From Torymus aiolomorphi (taxonomy: Eukaryota > Arthropoda > Insecta > Hymenoptera > Torymidae): a stretch of 64,000 nucleotides of DNA. Below are positions 46,537 through 56,702 of this stretch, one piece after another. The first letter of the stretch is position 1. Each line of letters opens with the position of its first letter. Made by a program: the position numbers and the translations under genes. The stretch lies in assembly GCA_036365515.1 (NCBI GenBank), contig CM070874.1, positions 167,407,797 through 167,471,796 of the forward strand. Reading direction: 5' to 3'. Under the pieces are notes generated by a model. That model worked only from the letters and a program-made list of their open reading frames with translations. It did not search any database and was not told where the DNA came from.

Positions 46537-48104
46537 CGGCGGAGATCCCCAAGTCGAAGGGCAACCCTGTCGTCCATCTGTAGGCTCGTCTTGTGGCAAG
46601 TCCTACCAGGACCGGGATGGAGGCTACGCCGTTCCTTGTTTCTACACGCTGCTCCTGGGTCCCTAACCTAATTATCGCCGAGTTGGGCGGACCAACTCGA
46701 CTCGGTCTCGTTTATCCCGGGGGAGTAATCCCAGACCTGGCGCGCGCTGAACTTACTTTAAATAATGTCTAATCGTACAGGAGAACTATCCTGCCTCGGC
46801 ACCAGGTTGTCGTCGTCGTAGTCGCTCCTGGCCCCAGCTACAACCGCTTCCTTACTGCGCACGTGCCTATCTGCCGCTCTAGGAAGACTCGAGAGCCCGA
46901 GGAAGCGACCAGATTGTGCCGCTGGTGGAGATCAACTGCCGTGCCGGCTACCGCTCATCCGGCTCGCGACCCTGCAGTGGCAAGGAACACCTCTCTTTTG
47001 AGGGGGTGCGCACCGACTCATTTACGCAAATCTTGAGTAAGTGATGCGCAATCCCCACCCGTCGACTCCTTGCCGGTACCCCTACTCTGGGCGTCCATCG
47101 TCGTCCCCTCGCCCCTCTCGCCTAGGAATTCTGCTTCTCAATTGATGTTCCTAAATTGCTTATTTAGAGAATAATAAAAACGCTAGGCGATCACACAGCA
47201 TGCTTTGATATGGAGTTTTAAATCATCAAACGTTAAATCGCATGATTGTGCAAAAGAAAATGAATACTTTAATTATTAATAATAAATTGACTCGTTATCC
47301 AAGTTTTATTGATATAATTATTCTCGTGGGACGTACACACAGTATGCCCGTGGGTTAATTTCCTATAATAAATGTTAATTATCAATTAAATGAGTTAAAT
47401 CAGTGTTATAATTAATATAATTGAATATTAGATTAAGGATAATAATTTCCTAGTATGATAGACTTTACCACGTAAGACTGTCACACAGCATGCTCATTGG
47501 TTGGGTTTCTGAAATAATTGTTAATAATGTTTATTTTAGTGAAAATGTTTCTTATGCTTAATTAATTACTCGATTATCGACTTGGTTATGTCGATAATCG
47601 GATGCACGATAGTCAAATTAATTGAAAGATGAATTTTGTTTATTCTTATAGGTGCATGAATAACGAGGAGAATTAAATAATGATTATTCATATTCCGTCT
47701 TACTCGCACTCATGCGTAAGGTTATAGTGGTGTCCTTGTCTGATTGCATTAGCCAACACGTGGTTGCTTTGCTAGCTATAGGTATAGCCAGACTCAGCAC
47801 TATAGCAATATAAAGCTAGAACAAAAAAGACTCGGTACTGTAGCGTATTTAAAATACCGCGGCGCGAAATTCAAATTCTTGGTGGTTTGATTCCTGTCAT
47901 ACGTGTCCGGGACTCGGATCATCATGAACATTGAAACACTTACAATAATCTTTATCTGTGTGAATTTAACATAAATAAACCATTGTTCAAATACATTTAG
48001 ATACACTTAAGGTCGAGGAAATTTATAATCAGAATTCCGGCTCACTTAATCATACCCTTGTAGCAAGGTCGTGGTTATGTAACGTCTGCGTTAGGTTCGT
48101 TACA
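43905..48104 (-). repeat. Gypsy 1 right LTR (5' LTR), 4.2 kb including 2.2 kb absent from the other LTR
   Basis: 43,905-44,738 and 46,942-48,104 together match the 2,030-bp left LTR. The segment between has no counterpart there. Confidence 0.85.
44739..46941. other. 2.2-kb segment present in one Gypsy 1 LTR only
   Basis: GC-richer than its surroundings in places. It contains a (TG)n/(TA)n tract at 46,501-46,537 and several short frames without recognisable motifs. I find no flanking duplication and no inverted ends. AACT occurs at both junctions (AACTCTAA at 44,735 and AACTGCCG near 46,932), so a microhomology deletion from the other LTR explains it as well as an insertion here does. Confidence 0.5.
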
Positions 48105-48438
48105 ACTTAGTATCAGGTGCTGTTACGTAAGGGTAGTTGACTTGGCAAACTTTGAGCTTCGCATTTCGTAAAGGCTAGAGGATTAGGTGATTTCAGAGAA
48201 ATAGATGCGAAAGAGTAGGTTTTAAAAAACTTTGTACAACCGGCTGCTATGGAAATGGCAGTTAACATGACAACACAACTTCTCAGCCAACTTTGAGCTT
48301 CGAGTTTTATAAAAGCAAGAGAATCAGGTGATACCGAGATTTGAATCTTAATTCTGAGAACTTGTACTTTTTTCTTTTATTCCTTGCAATAGCTACAAAG
48401 AAAAAATATATTATTGTTATCGTTTTTAACAACTTTAA
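48105..48438 (+). repeat. Interspersed repeat RA, copy 3 resumed after Gypsy 1
   Basis: Reverse complement of 22,418-22,747. It ends with TTAA and the first 34 bp of the GGGGGCTAGACACC foldback element (48,439-48,472), after which homology stops. Confidence 0.85.
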
Positions 48439-48472
48439 GGGGGCTAGACACCTTTTTTCTCTGAAATAAGAA

Positions 48473-49555
48473 TTGTTGTTCAAGATAACCTGAGTATTTA
48501 CTGTCATGATTATAAAACGATCACTACTTCCTTGCCAATAGTCATGACACTCAGCAAAACTCTAAAGAAGTCAAAAAATCCTAAAAATACCTTCAATGAA
48601 TTTTTAAAAACGATAGATGGTTTTAAAATTTACAATGATGGTAGTCAATTTGTTGACTCACGCACTGGCTTAGCATGTATTTGTCCGGAACTAAATTTAT
48701 TTGTTAAAAAAACCATAAGCCCTGAAGCATCAGTATATACCAGTGAGTGCATTGCCGTGGACCTCGCCTTAGATATCGCTCTATCGACTTCAAATAAAAA
48801 TTTACATATGTTTACCGATCTCTAAGTGTTCTAGAGACATTAAAATCCATTAAAATCGGTGCAAAAACAAACCCTTTTATTTTGAGTATAAAAAAAGTAC
48901 AATGAATTTAGAAAAAAATTCAAGAGAATTAACTATTAATTTGCATTGGATCGCTTCCCACGTTGGCATACCAGGCAACGAAGAGGCAGACTCTCTTGCA
49001 AAAGCTGCTGCTCAGTCAGATGACATTGATATCTCAGTTGTACCGTTCTCAGATCTATACGAACATTTCAAAAAAGACATGCACTCTGAATTTGTAAGGA
49101 TTGTCCAAAGCAAAGCTGCACATACTGGTGGAACATACTTTACACTTTATTATGACGAGGGGAAAAAACCCTGGTTTTCTAAGAAAAACCTCAGCCGAGA
49201 ATTTATTGTATCGTTGAACAGGAGCAGATCAGATCATTATAATCTGGCTGCTTCTCTCTCTCTCGTGTAGGAATTATAGATGACTCAAAGTGTAAATGTC
49301 AGTGCGAAGATGAAACGCTTAATCACGTCATTTGGCAATACGAATTATAAGACACGCAAAGAAATAAACTTATATCCGCTCTGAGAAAACTCAAACACTT
49401 GCCGGCCTTTAACACAGAAAGCTTCATTGCGAAATCTGACATCTTGGCTTGTGAATACATTTTAAATTTTCTGAAAAATTGTAATCTCAAAATATGAAAT
49501 AAATCACTGTAATTACTGTTCAAATTTTTGTAACGAGTCAAAAAAAAAAAAAAAA
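48473..49555 (+). pseudogene. I/Jockey-like non-LTR element, 3' end (RNase H, Zn knuckle, poly(A))
   Basis: RNase H residues appear in order: KIYNDGSQF (Asp), TSECIAVDLALD (Glu), MFTDL (Asp), and IASHVGIPGNEEADSLAKAA (last Asp). Frameshifts near 48,822 and 48,900 split the domain. A C-terminal CKCQCEDETLNHVIW knuckle follows the stop of the second frame (49,268-49,350). A ~15-nt poly(A) ends at 49,555. The domain copies the role of RNase H in I-type elements. RT is missing, so the copy is 5'-truncated. It starts exactly where the foldback remnant ends. Confidence 0.8.
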
Positions 49556-51095
49556 GTTCGATTCTACAACGCGAAAATGATAAAGTATTTTACAAAGCAA
49601 AGCAAAAACAAAAACAAGTATTCTGCAGACGAAAAAGACTACTCTACAAAATGAACAATGATTTTTGTTGTCGATAATTGAACAAAGGGTTCTACCACGC
49701 GAAACATAATTGTTTACGAACAAAAAAAATGTATTCTGTGAAATGAATAATGTTTTTTTTTTGTTCTCATCAATGCAATTATATTGGTTCGATCTGATAA
49801 GTGGCCGTAACAATTTTGAGTTATGACGGGGAGATAACCTTTCTAATCAACATGCTGAAGCTACCGTTAATGCACGTTTTTCGTATTCATGCGTAGCCAT
49901 GTGGCATACCTCGATCTGTCTTTACTCACATCTATTGCCACCTCATTCATACGCTCTTCGTTAACAACTCCCATACTCACTATACCCGATACGAAGTGGC
50001 AGTAAGTAAACCTCCCACTACTCCGGTAGCATCAAGTTGCACGAGAGTTTATGCACAATTTGGGACATTTCTACCAATTGCAAAATAGTCTCGATACCAT
50101 AACAAAATTTTCAGTAAAGGTGTTTGGATAAAAATGGGGTGGATTGTTAAACTTAAATTGACCACAGAAATTTGTACTTATCATAGTATCTACCTAATCC
50201 TAGCAGCACGGACAACGATCGTGCTGAGCTTTCTATTTTTGGCGATAGCGATGATTAAGATTCTCTATATCACTGCGAAATCCTACTATTAACTCTATCC
50301 TTACCATCAACAACTATTCTAAGTTAAGGACTTGTTGAGCAGTAGAGTCGTTAAGCAGTTATTTCGTATTTTACAACAACTAATTATGGAACAAACCTAC
50401 GACACCAACAATTGTGCCAGGGATGTTGCATTAGAGGAGGTGGTACGACGCATTTCAGAGTCCATGTGTGATCTCCTTAATTTTCCCCGAACCCTTAGCA
50501 TCGACGACTAATGTGCTAAGGGCATGTATTCAGATCTAATGCTTCGATGCCTTCTTTATTTCGGAAAGTCTCTGTACCGTTTTCTCAACTCATCGACTAA
50601 AATATGAGGAGAAGAGGGTAGGGTCACCTTTTGGACCTTTGACGACAAAATTCATAGATCCAAAAGAAAACAACCCCTGAACGGACATGTAGCACCGACA
50701 ATTGTGTCAGGGATGTTGTATTAGAGGCGGTGATACGACACGTTTCAGAGACCAGGCGTGATCTCCTTAATTTCACCCATGCCCTTAGCATCGACGACTA
50801 GTGTGCTAAGAGCTTTTAATTGGGACTAGTGGCTTGATGCCCCCTCTATTTCCGTAGAGACAGTTCCATAAGAATTTCAACCAGATCCATGTGTTTCGAT
50901 CAGATCACGGAGTTTCGATAAGGTAAGGGTGTTTCGATAAAATTTTAACATTTCAATAGAATTAAGGTGTTTCTGTAAGGTAAGGAAGTGTAATGACCGG
51001 TGAGTTTGGATCCGATCGTGACAATGCGGATGCTTGCCGAAGCAGAAGGCATAGCGTATCGAATGCTTTCTGCTGCCTCCCCCCCCCTCCCAAGA
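49556..51095. other. Unassigned DNA with a ~292-bp tandem duplication
   Basis: 50,399-50,523 and 50,690-50,815 are direct copies (shared GTCAGGGATGTTG and CCCTTAGCATCGACGACTA). 50,890-50,985 repeats GTGTTTCGATAAGGTAAGG-like units three to four times. This may be LTR or untranslated sequence of Gypsy 2, whose pol ends at 51,096, but no matching LTR is found on the other side. 49,556-50,280 shows nothing recognisable. Confidence 0.4.
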
Positions 51096-51605
51096 TCAAA
51101 GAACATTCTTGTTAAGAAGTTCGTTTACGGGGGCTTTTATTTCAGACAAATCTTGGATAAACCAAGCATACCAATTTACCCTACCCAAAAAACTTCCTAA
51201 TTGTTTCCGATTTTTAGAGGTTAGGAAGTTCAGAATTGGTTGTTCTTTATCCCTATCCCTCTTTAATCTCTCTTTATTTGTAACAAAGCCCATGTATCGA
51301 ATTTCGGCACAGCACAAAGTACAATTGTCCCAATCAACCTGCAACCCTACTTCTTTCAGTCTCGCGAGGACCTTCTTTAACAACCTAAGTGTTTTTCAAA
51401 AGTATCAGTGGCGATAATGATATCGTCCATGTATACAAAGACTTTCAGGTGCCAATTTGGATCGATCATATTATTCATTGCCCTTTAAAAGCTCGCTCGG
51501 GCATTTATTAGTCCGTCGGGAAGACGCGTGAACTGAAAGAAATTTTTGTCTGGTATTGCAAAAACTGTAAGCCCTTTATTGGATTGCTTTAAAGGGATTC
51601 GATTA
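51096..51605 (-). pseudogene. Gypsy 2 reverse transcriptase, C-terminal part
   Basis: On the minus strand: RIPLKQSNKGLTVFAIPDKN, then VYMDDIIIATDTFEKHL with the catalytic YMDD, a frameshift, then LARLKEVGLQVDWDNCTLC and KQLGSFLGRVNWYAWF. It ends abruptly at LNKNVL; RNase H and integrase are absent. The N-terminal part lies at 53,050-53,267 across an inserted element. Confidence 0.8.
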
Positions 51606-53047
51606 AGGTAAAAGGCCATATTATGAGACAGTGTTTCATGGGTCAACAGAGGTTTTCGATTTTTAAAATTGATTAAAACTGAAATCAGGTGGATTTTTTT
51701 TACATATATCTGGTTTTAAGCTTCTAGAATGATAAAAAAATTTTTGTTTTAGAAAAAGAGTTAAAAAAATTATGCAATTAATTAAAAATCGCAGCTACTT
51801 TGACGTCCGTATTATGAGACACGGTCGAAATGATTTGTCCGTGTGTCTCATAGAGAATGGCCATATTATGAGACACTCTTTTACACCCTATTTATTGAAA
51901 AAGAACTCTTTTATTTCAAAATTTCTATGCTAATTATACAGTAATCTTTATTCCTCAGCATTACTTTGGTCAATCACAGATAAAAAACTAATATAAACCT
52001 CAAAAGTCTAACCTGACTGATTTTGATTCCTCCGAATAAGAGATTCCAAATCTAGTTGTTCGATAACTGATTTATGGGCTGGAAGACTTCATTGTAGGAA
52101 ATAATTGAACTCGGTGGACCACACAATTTCATATTTGACATGATTTTATTTATTTTAGTTTATTTATAATTTTATTTTTTTCATTTTATTTTAATTATTA
52201 TAGAAAATTTAATCCATGCAAACCATAACTATTATAAATTAAAAAATCATATTAAATATGAAATTATGTGGTTCACCGAGCCCAATTATTTCCTACAATG
52301 AAATCTACCAGCCCATAAATCAGTTATCGAACAACTGGGTTTGAAATCTCTTATACGCAGGAATCAAAATCAGTCATGTTAGACTTTTGAGGTTATGTTT
52401 TATAATTTTTAATTAAGATTTATTTCCGTTTTCTAGGTTTCATAAATTAAAATAAAGGTGAGGAATGAAGATTGCTTCATTATTAAAGTAAAAAGTTTGT
52501 AATAAAAGAGTTTTTTTCAATAAATAGTGTAAAAAGAGTGTCTCAATAATGGGGACAAGGTGAACCGTATTATGAGACACGTCTAATATTGTACCATAAA
52601 TACGGACTTCCGAAAACCAAATGTACATATTATGAGACAGCTAAATAATTTAATAAACTTTATTAAGTTTGTGATAACTTATCATTTATTTAGAATCTAC
52701 AGCTCTTAATCTTTTAAATAAGCTAGGTAACATACTTTGGAATCATTTAAATTCCTTGCAATATATAAGCTAAATAGTCAGTGCTCTTACTGCTTCTATT
52801 CAAATAACAGAGTGCTATCTACATAATGTTCATGCGTAAATTCTGTATTATTTTTTCTTAAATATTAAACGCTTCAAAACAACCTACAAATTCACATACT
52901 TATAGCATTGAAAACTTATGCTTATATAATTTTTGTTATGAATATAATTTTTGTTTGATAATATGAGCAATAATTATTTTCAAAATTTAGTTTTCTTTCT
53001 GGTGTCTCATAAACGTGGACAGTGTCTCATAATACGGCCTTTTACCT
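51606..53047. mobile_element. 1.44-kb foldback element in Gypsy 2 RT, TA target
   Basis: The ends are AGGTAAAAGGCCATATTATG and its near-complement, flanked by TA (51,604-51,605 and 53,048-53,049). Removing it with one TA gives the in-frame RT sequence LKQAYNRIPLKQ, which fixes the boundaries. TATTATGAGACA or its complement recurs about eight times near both ends and at internal junctions (for example 51,619, 51,811, 51,874, 52,569, 52,629 and 53,021). Inner arms 51,880-52,145 and 52,250-52,545 are inverted repeats. No transposase is present. A TA target is usual for Tc1/mariner-type elements, but the repeated subterminal motif is not a signature I can place. Confidence 0.8.
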
Positions 53048-53049
53048 TA

Positions 53050-53267
53050 TAAGCTTGTTTTAAATGGATTTTCGACCGATATCTCGTGTTTTCTAAATTG
53101 ACCGGAAGGCTATCTATATGAGATAGGGGGTATGAATCTTTCTTTGTTACTTTGTTAAGTGGGCGATAATTAATACAAAGCCGAGTGGTACCATCTTCTT
53201 TAGGTACGATGACGGCACAGCTACTCCACGAACTTTGTGAGGGCTCGATTATACCCTCTGCCAACAA
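53050..53267 (-). pseudogene. Gypsy 2 reverse transcriptase, N-terminal part
   Basis: MLAEGIIEPSQSSWSSCAVI, VPKEDGTTRLCINYRPLNKV, YPLSHIDSLPVNLENTRY and HLKQAY are the standard opening blocks of Gypsy RT. It is split from its C-terminal part by the 1.44-kb element. Confidence 0.85.
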
Positions 53268-53981
53268 TTGATCTACTTCTGCATGAGCAGCTACTAACAG
53301 CGTTGGCGAAACACGCCTAGCTTTCTATTTTATTGGTGGATGACGCTGTACGTTAATTTTATGAGGCGTAATCCGTGCAGCCTCTATTTTTCCACTGTGA
53401 GTGTCGAGAAGTGGGTCTAGTCTGACACGTAAGAGGATTTTTCCCCCTGAGAAAGCTCAGCAACACTGTCGATGGTTGTTACTGCAACGACTGTGCTAGG
53501 GTCTTGAATTTTGGATGAACAGGGGTGAACGATACCTTTTGGAGTATACCAAATTCGATTTCCGAAATTGATTCGCATTTGCAGGCGCTCCATAAGGTTC
53601 ATTCCTAGAATAATGTCATAGGTGAGTGAGTTCGATACCCTAATTCGAGTGGTTATTTCTTCCTCATCAATTGTGAACGTTAGATCTACTTCCCCTACTA
53701 TTTTATCCGTTTGACCATTTACCATGACCATATAATGTTGGAAACACGCGACCCTGGATTTCGACATTGACATATAGACGATTGTCTACATTTCCTACTA
53801 CTGCTGTCTGGCACAGCGGCGCGGGCGTGAGACATGTTTTAAATAAATCTTTTTCCGATTGAATCGGTGATCCAGCTGAAGCTACAGCACTACTATCAAA
53901 CGACGACGAATCTTGCTTCTTCTTTCCTTCCATTGTCTCTTTGGCCACGTTACTACAGTTTGGACACATTGCGATGATCAC
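53268..53981 (-). pseudogene. Gypsy 2 protease, active site lost
   Basis: NRLYVNVEIQGRVFPTL is followed, after a frameshift and apparent deletion, by GEVDLTFTIDEEEITTRIRV and TYDIILGMNLMERLQM. The ILGMNLM block is the C-terminal protease motif; the expected D-T-G between the two parts is missing. 53,273-53,416 downstream is degenerate linker with stops. Confidence 0.65.
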
Positions 53982-56173
53982 TCCAGGGTGCCCGCATCTG
54001 TATCACAGGCTTCCTCTTCTTTTCTTGCAGCCTCAATTCCAGTGTCCTTGCTTCTGACATACCCAGCATTTGTCATCTGCTGAGTTATTTCTCCTTGGAG
54101 TTTGATCTGCAGGCAAACTGTTGTTAGTTGACGCTGGTTGGCGCGCTCTCGTAGACCCTTTCTTATTCTCCTGTGCCTTATTCTTTGGCTGATCTGGCTT
54201 CGCTCTTGGGGTTGTGTCACTCGCGAAACTTATTTAATAGGTGCCACATTTTGTTTAACTTCCACTTCATTTGTATTTATGGCCGCCGCCTTTGTTCGCT
54301 TTTTCATTTGATATGCAAAGTTTGGAAAAAGCGACGATTCGCGAGGTGGTGGGGGACGATAAGTTTTTTCTTTTTCTCGCCTCACCTCCTCTCTTTGTCC
54401 CAAGATCAATTGTTCTTCAAATGTTTTGAACTAATCCCTAAATAACGATGAAACGATATAACGAGGGGTGCAAGTTTCGATATGCCCTCTCGAGCTGCGC
54501 CTCCAAAGTCATTTTCGGTACTAATTCATCTAACAACAATCTCAAATTCGAAATGAAAGAAGATATCGGTTCGTCTGGCCCTTGGGTTCTGGACCTAATT
54601 TCCTCTTTCAGCTGTATCTGGATGTCTGAAACGACGTATTGCAACCGAAAGGCTGCGAAGAAATCGGTCGTTGAATTCCAATTTTGACTCAACGGCCTGG
54701 CCCAAAAACGAGCAGCTCCAGACAATATCGAGGGAATAAATCGCAAAAGTTCACCATCTGTTACGTTTAACTACTGTTGACATTCTTTAATTCTTTTTAT
54801 AAATTCTTCTACATCCTCTTTATACCCACCAGAAAAACTAACCTGCCACTTTTGTAAAAGGGTGCATGTTCTGGTTTCTCTCTGAAATGTGGTATTAAGA
54901 TTCGAAGAACGTGTTGACATATCTGCTATTGAGGGTTGCGAAAATGAGACATACCTAGGATCATTTTGCGCAGAGCTACGATAATCAAATGGAAGAGCGT
55001 GTTGGCCATATGCTGGCCCGTATGCCATCGGAGGATAGTATCCGTGGGGTGGAGACATAGGCGGGTATGGCATGGATAATCACTATTAGGGGGATAAAAA
55101 CCCATACTACCATCAAATCCCTGGTGGGGGCCCTGCCCTGCAAGCGATGATCTCGAATTTTCCACTAGAAGCTGTTGAGGGTTATGTCTCCTCGCACCTT
55201 CCATACTGACAGACTTTGCTGATTTATAGCTGCCTGAGGATTTTCTATTTCACTCGACGGAAATTCGTTTGCTACTGATTGAGTATTAGATTCGCCGATT
55301 GACTGGGGAATCGACCGAGGAAGCCGAAGATTAGCTTCTCTGCGTAAATTCGTTTCTATCCGAGGGGGATACCACAACTAACTAGTTTCGATACGAAAAG
55401 TCCTGTTTAGGCTAATCAAAGGTTCCAATTCTACCGGGGAATGATTTTCGAAATGTACACGACCAGTGTTAGGTTGTGAGGTTACTGGCGGAAATATATG
55501 GGATATTTCGATAGAGGTAGGTGCCTGTTGAGGTTGGGCATTGGTTTCGATAGGTTGAGGTATATGCTGATTTTGAGGAAGGTACTGTGAGTAACGTCCG
55601 AAACCACCCGACCGGTTTGGTTGAGTTGAGGAAATGTAGCTATTGTTCGATGGAGTGTACATCGTGGATTGTGCCCTGGGTAGATTGTTCAAATACTGAC
55701 TACTCAAGTTTCTACTATCTGGGACTTTTGGTCTGGCCCGATACGAATGCAGCGTGGCACCAGTGCTCATCACTGTCATCAACTGGCTGGGCTTGGAGGA
55801 GAGTCCGGTATAAATTGATTCGTACATCCTAGGGGGATTTTCGGCATAATGGGTCGATACTATGCCAGATGCTACGCTATTATTTGCAACCGTTGTCATA
55901 TTCGTAGCAACGGTGGCAATCTGTGCGGATCCGTGACCTCTCCAAGTCTGGTCTCAGTAGTCACGTCCATGAAAGTTTCATCATGCTCTAATGCTCTAGT
56001 CCCGGCACTAGAGATCCCCTCGATGGATCGTTATCCTCTAGGATATTCCAGGAAGCTGCTCTAGCCCCAAAAGTTCGACGCAAGTCAAATCTCACTAATC
56101 GATCGATTAGATCCGGCATAATTCCTTCTCTACTTAACCGAGTACTCTTCAGCGCCTGGAACATTTCTCTCAA
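53982..56173 (-). pseudogene. Gypsy 2 gag (SAP-like start, capsid, CCHC knuckle)
   Basis: Starts MREMFQALKSTRLSREGIMP with DLIDRLVRFDLRR at 56,173, resembling the SAP-like motif seen at some gag starts. Then come a Pro/Gln/Ser-rich region (55,378-55,899) and a Pro/Tyr-rich stretch. The capsid is SFSGGYKEDVEEFIKRIKEC ... LSGAARFWARPLSQNWNS and EPISSFISNLRLLLDELVPK, typical of the retrotransposon gag domain. A knuckle CWVCQKQGHWN-x-GC with a stop in it lies near 54,030-54,065. Several frameshifts break it. Confidence 0.75.
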
Positions 56174-56702
56174 CTATAAGATTGGAAAACCGATTCTAAC
56201 CGATCTCTCTGCAACTACCTCCGGCGGATTATCTCTCTCGACATTCCAAGCCATTTCGACTACAATAAATAATTAACTATTATTTCAACCTAGTTTTATT
56301 TCTAACGAGAACGAGTAAAAAAAATTTTTTTTAAATCTTATTGTTTAGAGGTGAAATCAAATTTCACCCTATGCTTGAATAAGCGCAAATTCTCAGGAAG
56401 CCGTTTGCTTATTTTCTCTGGATACCAACTCTCGTAAATTCGAGAAATGAGAAAAAAACAAAATAAATGCTGACCAATCAAAAGCAGAAAAGCAGAAAGA
56501 ATACACAAAAAAAGAATTTAACCAGGCACCGCTGTGGTATTCTGTTACCAAAGAGGAACAAGCAGCAAAAACAAAACAATACAATTGAACTGAAACCAAA
56601 TCAAACGCAAAAAAAAAATCCAACGCGGAAAAAAAATTAAGCAGTCCAAAAAAATAGTACATTATGTAATAAGGGAGAAAAGTCGCTCTTTCTTTTTCAT
56701 CA
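56174..56702. other. AT-rich DNA, possible Gypsy 2 leader
   Basis: A/T-rich with homopolymer A runs. It may be the 5' leader of Gypsy 2, but no PBS or LTR is recognisable. An 89-codon minus-strand frame rich in Phe is probably chance. Confidence 0.35.

Larger units (their letters stand above)
28742..48104 (-). mobile_element. Gypsy-type LTR retrotransposon 1, complete but decayed, 19.4 kb with insertions
   Basis: Flanked by the 4-bp duplication ACTT (28,738-28,741 and 48,105-48,108). Both LTRs run TGTAAGG...GTTACA on the plus strand. The gene order on the minus strand is leader, gag, protease, RT, RNase H, integrase, which is Gypsy order. An unoccupied target exists at 22,744-22,747. A 3.54-kb DNA transposon splits the protease, and 2.2 kb is present in one LTR only. 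All gene parts carry stops or frameshifts. No envelope-like frame follows integrase: only ~270 nt separate it from the PPT. The LTRs differ by roughly 2-5% by eye. Confidence 0.9.
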
